A DNA stretch of 64,000 nt from Vesta saturnalis (GCA_036346205.1 JARFJB010002135.1:372001-436000); one strand, 5' to 3'. Shown: positions 29,300-41,915, numbered from the stretch's first letter. The notes: a model not told the origin generated them from the sequence alone. Made by a program: numbers and translations.

Positions 29300-31021
29300 G
29301 CTCGGTCGTATATATTGTTAACCATATAAAAAGGTTTTCCGTGTCATTTACATTGAAACATACACAAACATTTTTGCATTCTGTTTCCTTTAATGTTGAC
29401 CATCCATATCCAATGCTAAATTTGACCCGTTTTTTTTAAATTAAGAATAATTACTATCCTTGTGTATAGCGTAACATTTTTTACTGATACGAGGGTTTAT
29501 TAAAAAATTGGCAGCTGTGTGCTACCGATAAACATGCAATGAGGTGTTGCCTCTGATAAAACCTAAACACGTAATTACAAACACGAACGTATACAACGAC
29601 GTCAAGTACAAAAGAAAATTTTGAAATTGGGCCAACCCTCTAAGTTTAAAGTTATACAAGTTATAATATAATACTGAATACGTATATCTTCTTTATTATC
29701 CTATTACAACTTCCGGTAGAATGAAGAGCGATTAATTTTGAACGTCTTGTTGGTTTTTGTTCTTTTCACAGACGCCTTTAAAGTGAATTAAGGCCTAGAC
29801 GACGCTTTTGAAATGTTAATACGAAATTATAATAGAGGGAGTTTGTTTTACTATTGTATTCTATAGATTAAAATCATTTTTTATTATTATTAATTCCAAC
29901 CAACGCTTATATTTCAAAATTAAATCTAAGTGTCTCAAATGAATTCAATTATATTTTAACATGCCTTTAGTGTTAGAACCTTCCTTTGTATCCACAAATT
30001 GCCATAATTAAATAAAGACATTCAAAAACTCCCATTAACAACAAGTCGGTTTCTTAATAGGCATATCTTTTAAAACACTTTTTTTTTACTGTGTTGTACA
30101 AAAATACTTTCGTACAGCTCGGGTTCAAATCTTAAGCCGGGGGATGGAAGTACCCCTTAATTTGGTTTAATAAAGATTTAATAAAGGCAATGTTTAGACA
30201 TTTAATTTTAGTATTAATGTGCAGCGTTAGCGCAATTGGATCATTCTCAAGGTTCTTTAATGCGACATTCACCTCATTTTTTCTAATAATAAACAAAGTT
30301 AATGTATTTTTGAAAAGTTAGGTTATTGTATTCACTATTTAACTACTGCCAAAATTAAAATAAATTGTTACGTGAAAGCATTTACAGACGTCAAAACCCT
30401 AAAAAGTTAGAAAAAAGCTAATGTGTGATCTATTTAAATTAACAACTTATACCAACTATTTCAAGGTCTTCAGAATAATACTTAAATTAGTTTTAATTAT
30501 ACGAATTTTTAAATTAGAAAAATATTACCTCATACATTAACGATCTAGTTTTTTTAGAGCACTGCTAATATTCATTTAAATACGAAAGAATCAAATTAGA
30601 AATGACTTAAGTCCACCATTTTATTATTTTCCATTACCCAGTTTCAACCATAAAAATTTTTGAAACAGATTTCGAATTATCAAACTTAATACACCGGATT
30701 TTAACAATTTAGAATGGTATGAAGTTTCATTAGGAGATGCAGCAATAAGGATTTTGATATTATTATTTAATTTCTAGGTCTTACTTAATCTATTGAATAA
30801 ATAATAAATCATCCTGACAGCGACAGGTCAGTGGTGTACTTATTAAACGCACATACTCAGGGACGGATTAACCATTAGGCTAATTAGGCTATAGCCTTAG
30901 GCACCTTACACAAAAAAAGACGTCGCGTGGTCTACAGAAAATAATCCAAAATACCTACGCTTTACAAAACGGTCATATTGTACCTTGCGTGAAATACCTA
31001 CGACAAACGCTTAGGATGCTG
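29300..31021. other. Intronic interval without a recognised gene
   Basis: AT-rich. Around 30855-30915 there is a GGGACGGATTAACC...AGGCTATAGCC motif of a kind often seen at the edge of old DNA transposons. I could not define an element. Confidence 0.4.
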
Positions 31022-31023
31022 TA

Positions 31024-32910
31024 CGGGGTGTCCCGTTTTGGTTGAAATTGAAGGGTATCTCGATTGCGAGCAAAGATAGAAAGATGCGGTTTTCGCGATC
31101 CTGTTCTACTTTTTCGTGAAACGAAAGATCTACAAACAGAATTGTCATAGTCCTCTTAGTATTTGAGATACAGAGCGAAATTCAAAATTTGCACATTTTG
31201 AGCAACCCTCGTAACTGATTTATTTTATCGAAATGGTGGGTTTTATACAGAATTTTCCGTAGAATTTAGTGGCGTGCACAAAAATCATTTTCTTCCCAAT
31301 AAACTAAAGTTTTGTTTTTTTTAATGAAACACCCTGTATATATTTTTATTAGAAAATAGAGCTTACTCTCAGCTTTCAAAAAAAATATATTGTAAAATAT
31401 ATTGTAAATATATTGTGTGGCACTTCTTTTGCATTATTAACCTCAAAAATGAATGTTACGTTAATTTAACATTTTGATGATATAATTGGCCATAAAAAAA
31501 TAAAATTAAGGATTAAGAAGTTTTATGCAAAAACATAAAATTAAAAACTAAACATAATACCTACAACTTTACAAGCCTAATATAAATTACTAAAAGAGAT
31601 GTTCGAACTGATGACCATTCTGTCTTATACATACTTATGCCTGAAAGCTTCTCTAACTTCATTTATCAAACGTTCAATGTTGTTATATTGAGTTTGGTAT
31701 ATTTTATTTTGCAAATAACCCCATAAAAATAAATCTAAGACTGGTAAGTCCGAAGACCTAGGAGGTCATCTTATCGGCCCATTAATGCCAATCCATCTAT
31801 AACCAAAATTGTTTTCCAAAAACGGGCGTGTAATTTGCGCATTGTGAGATGGGACTCCACTGTGTTGGAAATGAGTTTGGTTCAAGCGAGCTAAAGGAAT
31901 GACATCTAATAATTCAGGCACAACCATTTGTGAAATGTCCAAATATCTAGGAGCGGATAAGTTCCCTTCGAAAATGTAAAATTTTATTTTTGATACTAAT
32001 ATAAAGCAGGAAAAGTTCAGTCCAAATCGCCCTTGTTGTTTTTAGGGGAATATTTGCTATTGAGTTTCTTGAGACCAGAATCTGCTATTGTGTCTGTTTA
32101 AACCACCTGAATTGCTAAAATGTGCATCGTCTGACCAAATGAGCCCCAGCCTACTTACACTTTTAGATATAAAGTATTCTTTATAAGTTTTATTGCCATT
32201 AAAAGTTTTTTCTGAAGCTGTTAGATGCATTTTACACAATTAAAATGAATTGCCCGTTTGAATATGTTTGAAAAACTATTGTACCTAATTTGCATAATTT
32301 TTTGTTATTATTTTTGCATTTCTGCGTAAAAGTCCTTAGATTTATTATAATCGCCTATTCACATATTTATGGTTATAATAAAGCAGTAAGAATCTAGAAA
32401 CCCTTTTTGAATACTTAAATATATCTTGGACATTCAATAAAATACGCGTTTATAGGTTTCATGGTCAACTATATAATCGAAATGTTAAATTAACGTAACA
32501 TTCATTTTTGAGGTTAATAATGAAACAGAAGTGCCACACAATATATATTTTTTGAAAACTAAGAGTAAGCTATATTATATAATAAAAAATATACAAAGTG
32601 TTCCATTAAAAAAACCTACTGCGAGGAGGAAACTGACTTTATGGGGAAAACTATGCACGCCACTAAATTCTACGGAAAATTCTGCATAAAACATTAAAAT
32701 TTCGATAACTTACAAGGCAAAGCAGGGGTGCTTAAAATTTGCAAATTTTGAATTTCGCCCTGTATCTCAAATACTAAGAGGACTATGACAATTCTGTTTG
32801 TGGCATCTTTTGTTTCACGAAAAAATAGAACAGGGTCGCGAAAACCGCATCTTTCTAATTTTGCTCGCAAACAAGATACCCTACAATTTCAACCAAAATG
32901 GGACTCAGTG
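31024..32910 (-). mobile_element. DD41D element with about 460-bp TIRs, no (TA)n flanks
   Basis: TA dinucleotides flank both ends (31022-31023 and 32911-32912). The left end begins CGGGGTGTCCCGTTTTGG and the right (complement) CACTGAGTCCCATTTTGG. Inverted arms run 31024 to about 31490 and about 32462-32910. An ACACCCTGTATA motif lies inside the left arm near 31330. Unlike several other copies, it sits at a plain TA site. Confidence 0.85.
31570..32260 (-). pseudogene. DD41D transposase pseudogene, N-terminus missing
   Basis: Read leftward from 32260: a remnant of the pre-catalytic region, LIWSDDAHFSNSGGLNRHN (first Asp region), a degraded middle with YIFEGNLSAPRYLD, then LLDVIPLARLNQTHFQHSGV. 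Here the second catalytic Asp position reads Ser. It continues PSHNAQITRPFLENNFGYRW and IGINGPI, then PPRSSDLPVLDLFLWG (third Asp). The spacing from the altered second position to the third Asp is again 41 residues. The C-terminal region is INEVREAF-like. The HTH domain is absent. Dead copy. Confidence 0.8.
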
Positions 32911-33890
32911 TACACGTTGGTATAGTCGTTCAGCTCCACCGGCCGCCGCAGCAGGGCCGATTGCACTTAACTAACTCATTGAATCTAACCGGTGCTTTGT
33001 CTTGCTGCGTAATTGATTTTATTTTTCATACTAGCCAAGTCAATTCTTGTATGTAAAGGCTGTGTGCTAGCACAATGATAACTAACCAAGAATGTTTACG
33101 ATTGTATATGTCCTAACATAATCGAAAACTGCCAGAAGATGGCTGCTACCACAGTTGACAACATCTTATTTTACTGATTATTATCGCACTGTTTTTTCGA
33201 GGGTTTAGACAAGTGCAACGTTATTATTTGTTGTTTATAGTGATAATAAATAAAAAGTTTTATAATGGTGAGACAGTGCGTAGTATGTCGAAAAATGGAC
33301 TATTTAAGTCATAACCTCACATTCATCGGTAAGTAAACAAACCATAGACGTAACATTAATTATTTGCAAAGACCCCTAGTAAGCATAAATTAGAAAATTC
33401 ATATTTTGTTTGGTTATTAACCTGAAGCCCAAATACTGTTTTACATTTTACTATAACTTTTTAATAAAAAAATACATTAATATATAAGCGTTTTTTTTTA
33501 ATTGTTTATTTTTCGGTTACGTTGGCGTTATTAATAACCATAGTCCCTCCAGAAATGTACGCCTATGTCCTTGCCAGAAAGTTATGTTATGTTAGAGCAA
33601 AATGATAAGGAATGCTGGGTCGATTTTTGGTTAATCGTCATTGGTGCTAGCATAATAAATATAATATTATTGTGATATTATTTCCTATTATCTAATAATC
33701 CTATTAATTATATTTTAAAATAAACAATGGGCGATGAAAGTAAAAAAGTTAGTTGGTGGGATAGAAAGAGGATATTTTATATTGTACCTAATCACTCAAA
33801 AAAACATTTAATGATCAAGCTGATCAATCTTATGGGTAGGTGGTTGGTTGGGTGAGTTGGTTGGTTGCGTAGGCAGGTTGGTTAGTTGGC
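32911..33890. other. Intronic interval without a recognised gene
   Basis: A GC-richer patch at 32938-32965 and a (TTGG)n minisatellite at about 33838-33890 are the only notable features. Confidence 0.4.
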
Positions 33891-34835
33891 CATGCGGGTG
33901 GGCGTCCGTGCGTGCGTGTGTGTGCGTGTGTGTATGTCTGCATATCTGTGGATGTGTTAGTATTCACGTTACTCTAGAATAAAATACCTACGTACTTAAC
34001 ATTTTATATTTAAGCTTGTTTTCATTTGGTTTAAAGGTGATTAGATTTTGGTAGAAATCCAGCGGCGGTGAGGGGGGTTGATTAGTCAGTTTTTGGTTGT
34101 TATAAGATATTCCTAAAACAGCTACATATTTCAGAGATTTAAAAATAACTAGACATAGACCTTAAACATATCGATTAATTATGTCCTATGGATTTTTTGA
34201 AATGACGCGCAATTTAGCGGCAAAAAAATTCCTAAGGTAGAATTTAAGTGTTAGTTCAAATTTTTTCATTATCTGAATAACAATTAATTTCATAAGAAAA
34301 AGTATAGACGTATTTTTTAAAGAAAATTTAATTTTACATAAATTTTCTTTATAAAGTTTTTAATGTAAAGAGAAATAAATGTAAAAAATAGATATGATTA
34401 AAAATGCTGAAGTTGTATTATCGATACTTTTATAAAAGCGGGAGGCTTTGGAATTACGTTAACATGTATTTATGTCTATTAATATCTATCTGACATGAAG
34501 TTTTAAACGTCATTCTGGCATAGATTATTGTCTTTGTTTTTACAATGTTGCCTGTTTTCGTTACGAACGTATAAAAAAGAGGTTGCATAATTATCCTAAA
34601 AAATTTAAATTAAATAATTTAAGTTAGCACCTAGATATCTATTAACCTCTGTCTGTCATGAAGTTTTAACCGTCTGTTTGACATAGATTATTGTTTTTGC
34701 GTTTACAATGTTGCCTATTTTCGTAATGAACTTCTTCTAAAGAGGTTAAATAATTATCCTAAAAAAAATTATTTCAGTGCTTTTACTTTCCATTTTGTAG
34801 GTTGGAAAGTCATGTGGTGTTCCACATCAGGTATT
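33838..34835. repeat. Dispersed family R copy with GT array and terminal hairpin
   Basis: After the TTGG-rich tract and a short GT array (33908-33945), GTGTTAGTATTCACG leads into a body shared with 60700-61265 and 61980-62390 (for example ACATATCGATTA and GCAAAAAAATTCCTAA). Two related segments, 34490-34600 and 34650-34760, each carry TTTTAAACGT/TTTTAACCGT and GTTGCCT. It ends at TGTAGGTTGGAAAGTC with an ATGTGG-TGTT-CCACAT hairpin (34812-34827). Confidence 0.75.
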
Positions 34836-36459
34836 TAATAATTTAATAATATGCCCTAGGCAAATATCTTCTTCCCACTCGTTTTCAACCCACCCACTGT
34901 GCCAAAATTCACGAAAGCGTCTTTCAGAAACAAAAAAGTTGGGGTCACTAACCATGTTTCTGTATATCCAAATTGTTTTGTGCTTCCATCCGACAATACT
35001 AACTCTCCAATCTTCAAAAACCGGCAGGAAACCCATCATTCCAGCCTAAGCCGGCAAAACGTCGGGAGCTTTAGTTTATGAAAATTTGCTTATCGATGTC
35101 AAACAAATTAGAAGTGATTGACACGTTCATGTTCATTGTTGCCAATATACCTTAAAATGTAATGATGGCGCCACCAAACAACTTTTTTAATTCTTATGCA
35201 TTAACAACGTGAGCACAAACAGTTTTGTTATCGCTAGATCAGAAACGACAGCCAGACCTGTCTCGTGGCAGAAATAACTATTATGATCAATAAACACAGT
35301 AAAGGGGTACATTTTTAAGTTTCTATTAAACGATAACAATAGAGAAAAATTGTGTAAAATTGCTGCAAGGTATAATCTAGAATTTAAAAAATTAATTCCG
35401 AAACCTTTTTAAGTAAAGATCTTAAACGGTTGAAAATTAAATTAAATGTAGTAGAGTAATCTTAATCATTTTTACTCTCAACGGTTCAAGATCGCACCGC
35501 TCACTACCATATACCAACACATGTAGCCAAGATACCTGTCGTAGGTGGCGGCTTCTTTTCGGGGAGCCTTTTTCAACCCTAATTAAGGTCCTTTTGGTAA
35601 TATTAAGAGCAGTACAGTCCCTGGAGGTTAGGCAATTGCACGTGTTCTGATTGAAAAAAGATTTTTATTTAAGCTGTGTTTATTAATATGTATTAGGGCC
35701 CATTTTTATTTTATCAAATGAGATTGCATAATTTTATTTCTTTTAATTCCTATCTACAGATTATGATCTTTTACCTATACGAAAATTTATTTATACATTG
35801 GGGTTGTATTCTAATAATTAAATTTCATTTTAAATTAATCTCAACACACAATGCAAAAAAATTATTTAAAAGTTAATTACACGACACTAATCAGAAAATT
35901 GTTTTTCTATACGAATATTAAAACTGGTTGCTTACCTTTGAAATATCTTTAATCACCATCCTCTCGTTAAAATTGTTGTATATACACAGGTCCTCGGTAT
36001 CCAAGCACTTAATATTTTTAAAAAAGATATGTTGTTTGCACTAGCTGTAATTAAATCTGTGCAACTAAATAAATAAATTAAGGTTATAACTACCGTTTTA
36101 TGCTGCACGTATAGGCACACTAATACCACTTTCTATGTTTTGACTTATGCTTAATTGATATAAAACTGGTTATCGAGTAAAAGTAATTTTTGGAATGTAA
36201 TTAAAATATTATATACTGTACATACACACAAAATTGTTTCATAGAAAACGAATTCATTATAAAACCTCATTAAAATATAACATAGAGTTAATTACAGTTG
36301 GTGTAATTATATAATACCAATATTGAGTAGCATACTTTGTTTAATAATAAATGCTAAAAATCATAAATTTTTATAAAACGATTAAAAGAAAGAAATGACA
36401 GTAGGTATTACGTAACGCTTAATTAAAAAAACAAAGTAATAAAATCTCTTTTTTATTTC
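34836..36459. other. Intronic interval without a recognised gene
   Basis: A 70-codon minus-strand open frame at 34827-35039 (with WIYRNMVSDPNFF) has no similarity I know. The rest is AT-rich. Confidence 0.4.
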
Positions 36460-36975
36460 TCAGAATAGAATAGTAGGAAAACAAAAATTGCACAATAATT
36501 TGATTATCTCGCCATTTAAGATTAAAGGTACAGGGAAAAACTTATTTACAAAATCAAACATAGGTAAATTATGTAATCTAAAATATAGAAACATTAACGT
36601 ATAAAGTCCACAGACATTCGAATGGTAATCTTGCAGTATTGTTTTATTGTATAGGAAGCATCTGGAATTTTTCTCTAGGAAACGTAAATGATATCCTGCC
36701 GGTGCTCGTCCAAAGGAATCAAAATATTCCCCATTACCATTCTCGTCAATGTAGATAGCGGTCCAATGCTGACCTGGTTTGTTTGCAGGATCCGTGTTTA
36801 CGATAATTTCACACGGTCTAGGTGCTTGTCGTGGCAGCTGATTAGAAGCACATACAAGCCGAAACACATTCTTGTGGTTGGGAATCAATTTCAAGCTTCT
36901 CAACACTTGTGCCGCATACATCTTTGGAGGTCCAGTATTAGGTGAAATAATAATCATTTTCTTCATCCGCTTCAT
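36460..36975 (-). CDS. Adenain-type cysteine protease of Polinton/Maverick kind
   Basis: An intact 171-codon frame. The recognisable order is LVCASNQLPRQAPRPCEIIV, NTDPANKPGQHWTAIYI (catalytic His), GEYFDSFGRAP (acidic partner), and ILQDYHSNVCGLYTLMF (Gln and nucleophilic Cys). This arrangement is that of the capsid-maturation cysteine proteases of Polintons/Mavericks and related adintovirus-like elements. No polymerase, integrase, ATPase or capsid gene is nearby, so it is a solitary fragment of an old integrated element. The open frame with all catalytic residues visible suggests recent arrival or constraint. The N-terminus starts somewhat differently from typical copies, so the true start is uncertain. 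Confidence 0.75.
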   Translation of the reverse strand: MKRMKKMIIISPNTGPPKMYAAQVLRSLKLIPNHKNVFRLVCASNQLPRQAPRPCEIIVNTDPANKPGQHWTAIYIDENGNGEYFDSFGRAPAGYHLRFLEKNSRCFLYNKTILQDYHSNVCGLYTLMFLYFRLHNLPMFDFVNKFFPVPLILNGEIIKLLCNFCFPTILF

Positions 36976-37166
36976 CTTGAGCGATTATAGCTTATTAACT
37001 AGTAAAAACATCTAATACCCTGATGCTGCTTCATAATAATGTTCAACCGTTAGTAATTGTACTTTAAACACACGCAAGGGCTAATTATAATATTTTATTT
37101 TACCATTAGTATTACACAGATATGGGATCATTCTTAAAAAAAATTAGCTAAGTTCCCCACGCTACC

Positions 37167-37540
37167 TTGAAATACTACATAGGCTTTCAATTCTTCTTTG
37201 CGGGACGTTCTTGTTTGGACAATATATTTTGTCTTAAACAAGTAATGGAAAAGAAAGTTGCAGTTGGTGAAGAAGTACATTTGTTATTCGTACATTTAGC
37301 CAAAGCATACGATACGGCACCACAGTCTAAGTTATGGCAAGCACTCCAAGAGTCGAACATCAGTTACAACCTTATTAAAGTCATCAAAAATCAGAAGTTG
37401 CTATCAATAACGGACTGAGACAAGGGGATTGAGATTCGCCCACGTTATTTAAAATTTACAGGGTGACTGAGACAAGGGGATTGAGATTCGCCCACGTTAT
37501 TTAAAAATTACAGGGTGCTGATCCGACCGCTCGGTTATAG
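37167..37540 (+). pseudogene. LINE reverse transcriptase fragment
   Basis: The open frame 37167-37418 reads AGRSCLDNIFCLKQVMEKK, LLFVHLAKAYDTAPQSKLW and NISYNLIKVI, the RT palm region of insect non-LTR elements. The usual FVDL reads FVHL, so the first catalytic Asp is lost. The next block, GLRQG...SPTLFK, follows after a frameshift at 37410 and is present twice because of a 52-bp tandem duplication. Only about 120 codons remain. Dead fragment. Confidence 0.75.
37413..37516. repeat. 52-bp exact-type tandem duplication in the LINE fragment
   Basis: GACTGAGACAAGGGGATTGA recurs at 37465. The two units differ at about one position. Confidence 0.9.
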
Positions 37541-37607
37541 CATTTTACATGTAAAATCGCACTTATGCAATTTCCTGCTCCCCTAATTGGTTTATAGCAA
37601 GAACATA

Positions 37608-39273
37608 AGGGATCAAAGTTTGTCAGAATTAAAAATGCTATATGATAGATTAGTTTTTTATTCTCAAAATAATATATGAAAAAAGAAAACGAAGAATTAA
37701 ATTAGTATTGCCATGATATTAAAATAAAGTGTTACGTTAACAACAACTGTCATGTTTTGACGTTTTTAATAGTACAGAAGGAAAGTTAACAAAGAGCTAA
37801 ATAAATCCACATTTGTTAATAATTATTTCAATACAATTTAACAATAAGTAATAACAATAAAAATGATATACATTAATAATTAATATTACAATTGTTTGAA
37901 ATAATGAGAATTAAGAAAAGAATAACCAAACATTAATACGAATTCATTAACAGAAATTATTAATAAAATTCAATTAAATGCTCAAAGAGATCTCCGTTAA
38001 CGGCTAAACATTGACCAAGTCGATCATAAAAATGTCTGCGAATATTTGCAAGTTGCCGGTTCGATAAATTGTTGCATTCTTCGGAAATATTGTTTTCAAA
38101 ATCTCAATGTTTGCATGTCTAGCATCATAAATTTTTTATTTTAACTGACCCCACAGAAAGAAATCATTTGGTGATAGATCTGGTGAACGAGCTGGCCAAT
38201 TCACCGGTCTGCCTCGTCCAATCCAGATATTTGGATAGCATTCATTTAAATAACCAGTGATGTCTCTTGTAAAATGCGCAAGACAACCATCCTGTCGAAA
38301 CCATACCACATTTTTTCCTGTGACAGCATCTATGGCCGGGCCAATCTCCGTTTGAAGCAGCTCAAGGTATTTTCCGCGGTTTAAGTGTCCATCAATGAAG
38401 AAGAGGCCTATAATATTAGGTCCGTATATTCGTAACCATACGTTGACTGACTGTGGATATTGGGAATGGTTATCGATCATCAAATGAGGGTTATCCGTAT
38501 CCCAATAGCGATAATTTTGCACATTTGGCTCTCCATTAATGGTTATGGTCGATTCGTCAGAAAAACAAATATTGTTGATGAAATACCTATATACATTAGC
38601 CATTTCCATTACTGTTTTGCAGAAAACCATTCTGGAGTACCTGTCTGGCTCAAAAATCTCCTGGTGGTTTGAGAACTTGTACGATTCAAATTTGTTCTTC
38701 TTTAAAATTTTGAAGGCGGTTGTATTGTGCAAATTTAAATCCTTATCAATATGCCGAATACTAACGCGGTGATTAGTAACGGCCGCCGCAATAACGTTTA
38801 CGTTGTTCACATTATCTTGCACAATCTCTTCTTCGTCAGCTACATTTAAGGTATATTTTAAACAAGGCTTACACAGTTTAAAAACGGATCCATATTTTTC
38901 ATGGTTTGAAATCACGTTCTGAATTGTTGAAATGGTGTGTATCGGCCGATCGGCATATAAACCAGCAAACAAGTTTCGAACTTCAGGTACACTACTACCG
39001 GAATAAAACTACTTCAGAAATAGATTTTTTTCAACAATTGTATAAGACATTACTAATTTATTGAACACCGCGCTTAAAAATCGGGATTTTACAAAACGCC
39101 AAAACTGACAGTTGTTGATAACGTAACATTTTGTTTTAATATCATGGCAATTGTTTTTTTTTTTAATTATTACTAATATAATTCTTCTTTTTCTTTTTTC
39201 AAGTACTATTTTGAGAATAAAAAAACTATCATCTATCATATAGCGTTTTTAATTCTGAAAAACTTTGATCTCC
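37608..39273 (-). mobile_element. DD41D element with about 165-bp TIRs, inserted next to or in the KRBA2-like gene
   Basis: TA flanks at 37606-37607 and 39274-39275. Left arm 37608 to about 37770 and right arm about 39108-39273 are inverted, sharing GATCAAAGTTT and TTATTCTCAAAATA. No (TA)n tracts. The KRBA2-like coding region runs leftward up to the right end of this element, so the insertion truncates that gene. Confidence 0.88.
37960..39050 (-). pseudogene. DD41D transposase, nearly complete
   Basis: The start ATG at 39050 begins MSYTIVEKNLF. A TAG about 13 codons in is the only early stop, and the same frame then stays open to 38136. Blocks in order: AGLYADRPIHTISTIQNVI; VSIRHIDKDLNLHNTTAFKI (HTH); NNICFSDESTITINGE (first Asp); SVNVWLRIYGPNIIGLFFID; WFRQDGCLAHFT (second Asp); WPARSPDLSPNDFFLWG (third Asp). 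There are 41 residues between the last two Asp. A stop just after WGQLK and a frameshift near 38100 precede the C-terminal NGDLFEHLIEFY ending. Few lesions, so relatively young. Confidence 0.88.
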
Positions 39274-39275
39274 TA

Positions 39276-40464
39276 GTTTGGCTGGTTCGTGTAATTTATC
39301 AGAGGGCGACTTCATTCATTTAGATTGTTTCTCTAAATTCTCTTGAACTATTTTGCGGGCGTTTTCAATACGTTCTGCTGCAAGGTTCTAAGTGTCATGG
39401 TTCTCATTCTCTTCAGTGTCACGATGATGCTCCAAAAGTTTTAGAAGATCCTCCTCATCATGAATATTTTCAATCGTTTCAGCTGGCAATGAGCTGGTCT
39501 TGAATCCAACTCAAGGCTCAATTCCAAACATTGCCTTGTTTAATTCTCAAGTGAAGAGCTCTATTTTTCATGAACTGTACATATCTCAAGCCTTCAGACC
39601 ATTTGGTTGAGTTATTGTCTTTTAACCAGACAGCAATTATGCTTTCAACATCTTGATTGGCACGCTCTACTGACCCTTGACTCTGACTATATCTCGGTTT
39701 TCCATGAAGAATTTTCAGTTCTGGCCTTAGACTGGCAAGCGCAGTTATAACATGGTTAACAAATTCTCTCGTTATCAGATTGTAGAATGTAAGGAGCTCC
39801 AAAAGTTAGAAAAATGTCATTGAGATGGTAGGCCACCTCTTCTGCTCTCTTGCTTTCCAATGGGCGAAGTAATACGAATTTACACAAATGATCTTGGTAG
39901 ACCATGATGAACTTGAATTTTCCATCTGGTTGGCTCTGGAAGTCAATTAAGTCCACCTGGTATCTACTGTTAATTTCAGAGTGAACAATTGGTCTGGATA
40001 CTAATACTCTCTTCTTCTTTGTTCTCTTTTGTTGGCATGTCTCACACATTGAAAGATAAAGAAGAATCATTTGTTTGGAGACATTTGCATATTTCTTATA
40101 TGTTTCTGTCAATAGCCTGTCTCTTCCACCGTGTCCTACTGAGACATGTGCATCATCGATGACGTCAAACAACTCATCCACAGTAAGATAGTGTTTGATA
40201 GTTCCTTCGGATCGTAAAACTAGTTTCTTGACGTTTCCAATGCTAAGCAAACCAAATCGCTGTAATCTCCTTTGTTGTATTGGGGTCCTTTTCTCTGCGC
40301 TCTCAGACTCCTCCACTTCACAAATAATCTTTGAGTACATTTCATTTGTAAGTACATTATAATATGTCTCTTTCTTAGAATGTTCTAATCTCAAAACTGC
40401 TTCTAAAAATTTCTGCCTCCATCGCTTTTGATCCATCTCAGTTTGAAGAGAAAGATACACTGGT
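39276..40464 (-). pseudogene. KRBA2-like / GIN-type integrase gene, truncated
   Basis: The minus-strand gene starts MDQKRWRQKFLEAVLRLEH (ATG at 40436), just inside a plausible 3' splice acceptor (TTTTTTACCAG, 40464). Domains in order: linker EMYSKIICEVEESESA; ELFDVIDDAHVSVGHGGRDR with CETCQQK (HHCC zinc-binding domain, about residues 105-150); YQVDLIDFQSQPDGKFKFIM (first Asp of the integrase core); GAPYILQSDN (second Asp). A frameshift near 39776 follows, then SQSQGSVERANQDVE (catalytic Glu) and SEGLRYVQFMKNRALH. Further stops lie at about 39511 and 39390. The tail ...KLHEPAKL meets the DD41D element at 39275. The family is known from KRAB-A domain-containing protein 2-like proteins and is multicopy in insects. 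Confidence 0.78.
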
Positions 40465-40469
40465 AAAAA

Positions 40470-41314
40470 AATTAAATAATACATAAAAAAATATTTAAGA
40501 ACGCTTTTTACGCAATGTAAATGCATTGATTTGATAATTAACGGTGGGTTTGTACAGCTTGAGTTAGTTTTACGCATAAGCATACATATTATGATAAACA
40601 TAGATTTAACAATTTTAAAACAGGACTGTTTTAATCATTATCATCAGCATAAGATTTGACATTATTGGCACATAACAATGCCACAAACTTGTCTCTGGCT
40701 TCATATTTGATTTGTTTTATCCATTTTTAAATCGTATAGTTTTCACATTTTCTTGCTATATTTCAAATTTCGTTTTCCGTTTTGACAAGAAAAAACACCT
40801 CTAGTCACGCACATGCCCAGTTGTAACTTCGACATAAAATTGCTTAAGTAAATGTTTATGATTATGTTATTCAGTATAAACAGATGCATTAAAATGTATT
40901 CATTTATCTTTTATGCTAATGTTTATGTTTATGCTTAAAACTACATCAAGCTGTATAAACCCACGATAACAAGTTTGCTTACCTTGGAATAAAACGCAAA
41001 ATAACAAACTTCTCAAATTCACACAGAAAATATTACACCAACAAACAAGACATAAATTAAAACGAAAAGAAACACTTGTAGATGCAGGCACAAGACTCAC
41101 GAAATACAAACTGATTAGAAATGCACACGTATAAACCTAGAGACTGCCAGATAAAAGACAGGTTCAGACATGTACAGACATGACTAATTTGTCTACAACA
41201 AAAACTATGAAATGAGTTTTTCTTTGTCCTAAGATAAACTAGTTTGTCCTGAAATATTAAATATCAAAATCGCGTAATATTAATCCTAAATGTTTTAGGA
41301 TAAACTAGTAGGGG

Positions 41315-41371
<57 letters not shown>

Positions 41372-41913
41372 TGCTGTCTAAATTTCACCTAATTGCGGTT
41401 ATCAGTAAAGCAAGTATTAAATTACATTCGTTCTGATGAAAGTGTTAATGTGTGAGTTCGTTTATATGCATTTATTTTGGAGCGGGAAGAGGAGAAGTTT
41501 GTTTTCGTCAAAAGTCAACCGATGCATAGATCTCAAGAGACGAAGTTTAGATTTTGAAAGTGAAAGTTATGAAGATGTAATTGATAAGTAGTTGAGAGGA
41601 GCGTAGGCCTAACAGACGAGTGTTGGTGGAGTATGGAGTGAATTAGATACAGATAAGAGTGTTCACAGATATTTGTCGCGGCTGTATTCCAAGCGCTTGG
41701 CAATATACGTATTTTTAATTATTTACGTCGTCAACAACCCCTTATTATTGTAGAGTATGAAGAACCTAGTGTATTTTTGAAATAATGAAGTATACAGATT
41801 CCTTTTTGGTCCAGCCTTTTTGTATAGTTATGTATCCTAAATAAATGGTAATTGAACTATGGAACCTCTGATCTTGAATGATTGTTTTTTTATGACGCAA
41901 GTAGTGAATCACC

Positions 41914-41915
<2 letters not shown>
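40470..41915. other. Intronic interval without a recognised gene
   Basis: Only a (GA)n tract at about 41319-41369 stands out. Open frames at 40900-41109 look random. Confidence 0.45.
41319..41369. repeat. (GA)n microsatellite, about 50 bp
   Basis: Uninterrupted purine GA tract. Confidence 0.95.

Noticed and set aside
31024..32910. LTR retrotransposon suggested by long terminal repeats
   Set aside because: The repeats are inverted, flanked by TA, and surround a DDE transposase remnant, so it is a DNA transposon.
36460..36975. Host SUMO/Ulp-type protease
   Set aside because: The short length, NTDP...GQHW and VCGLY arrangement fits Polinton-type proteases better than host Ulp1 proteins, though both share the fold.
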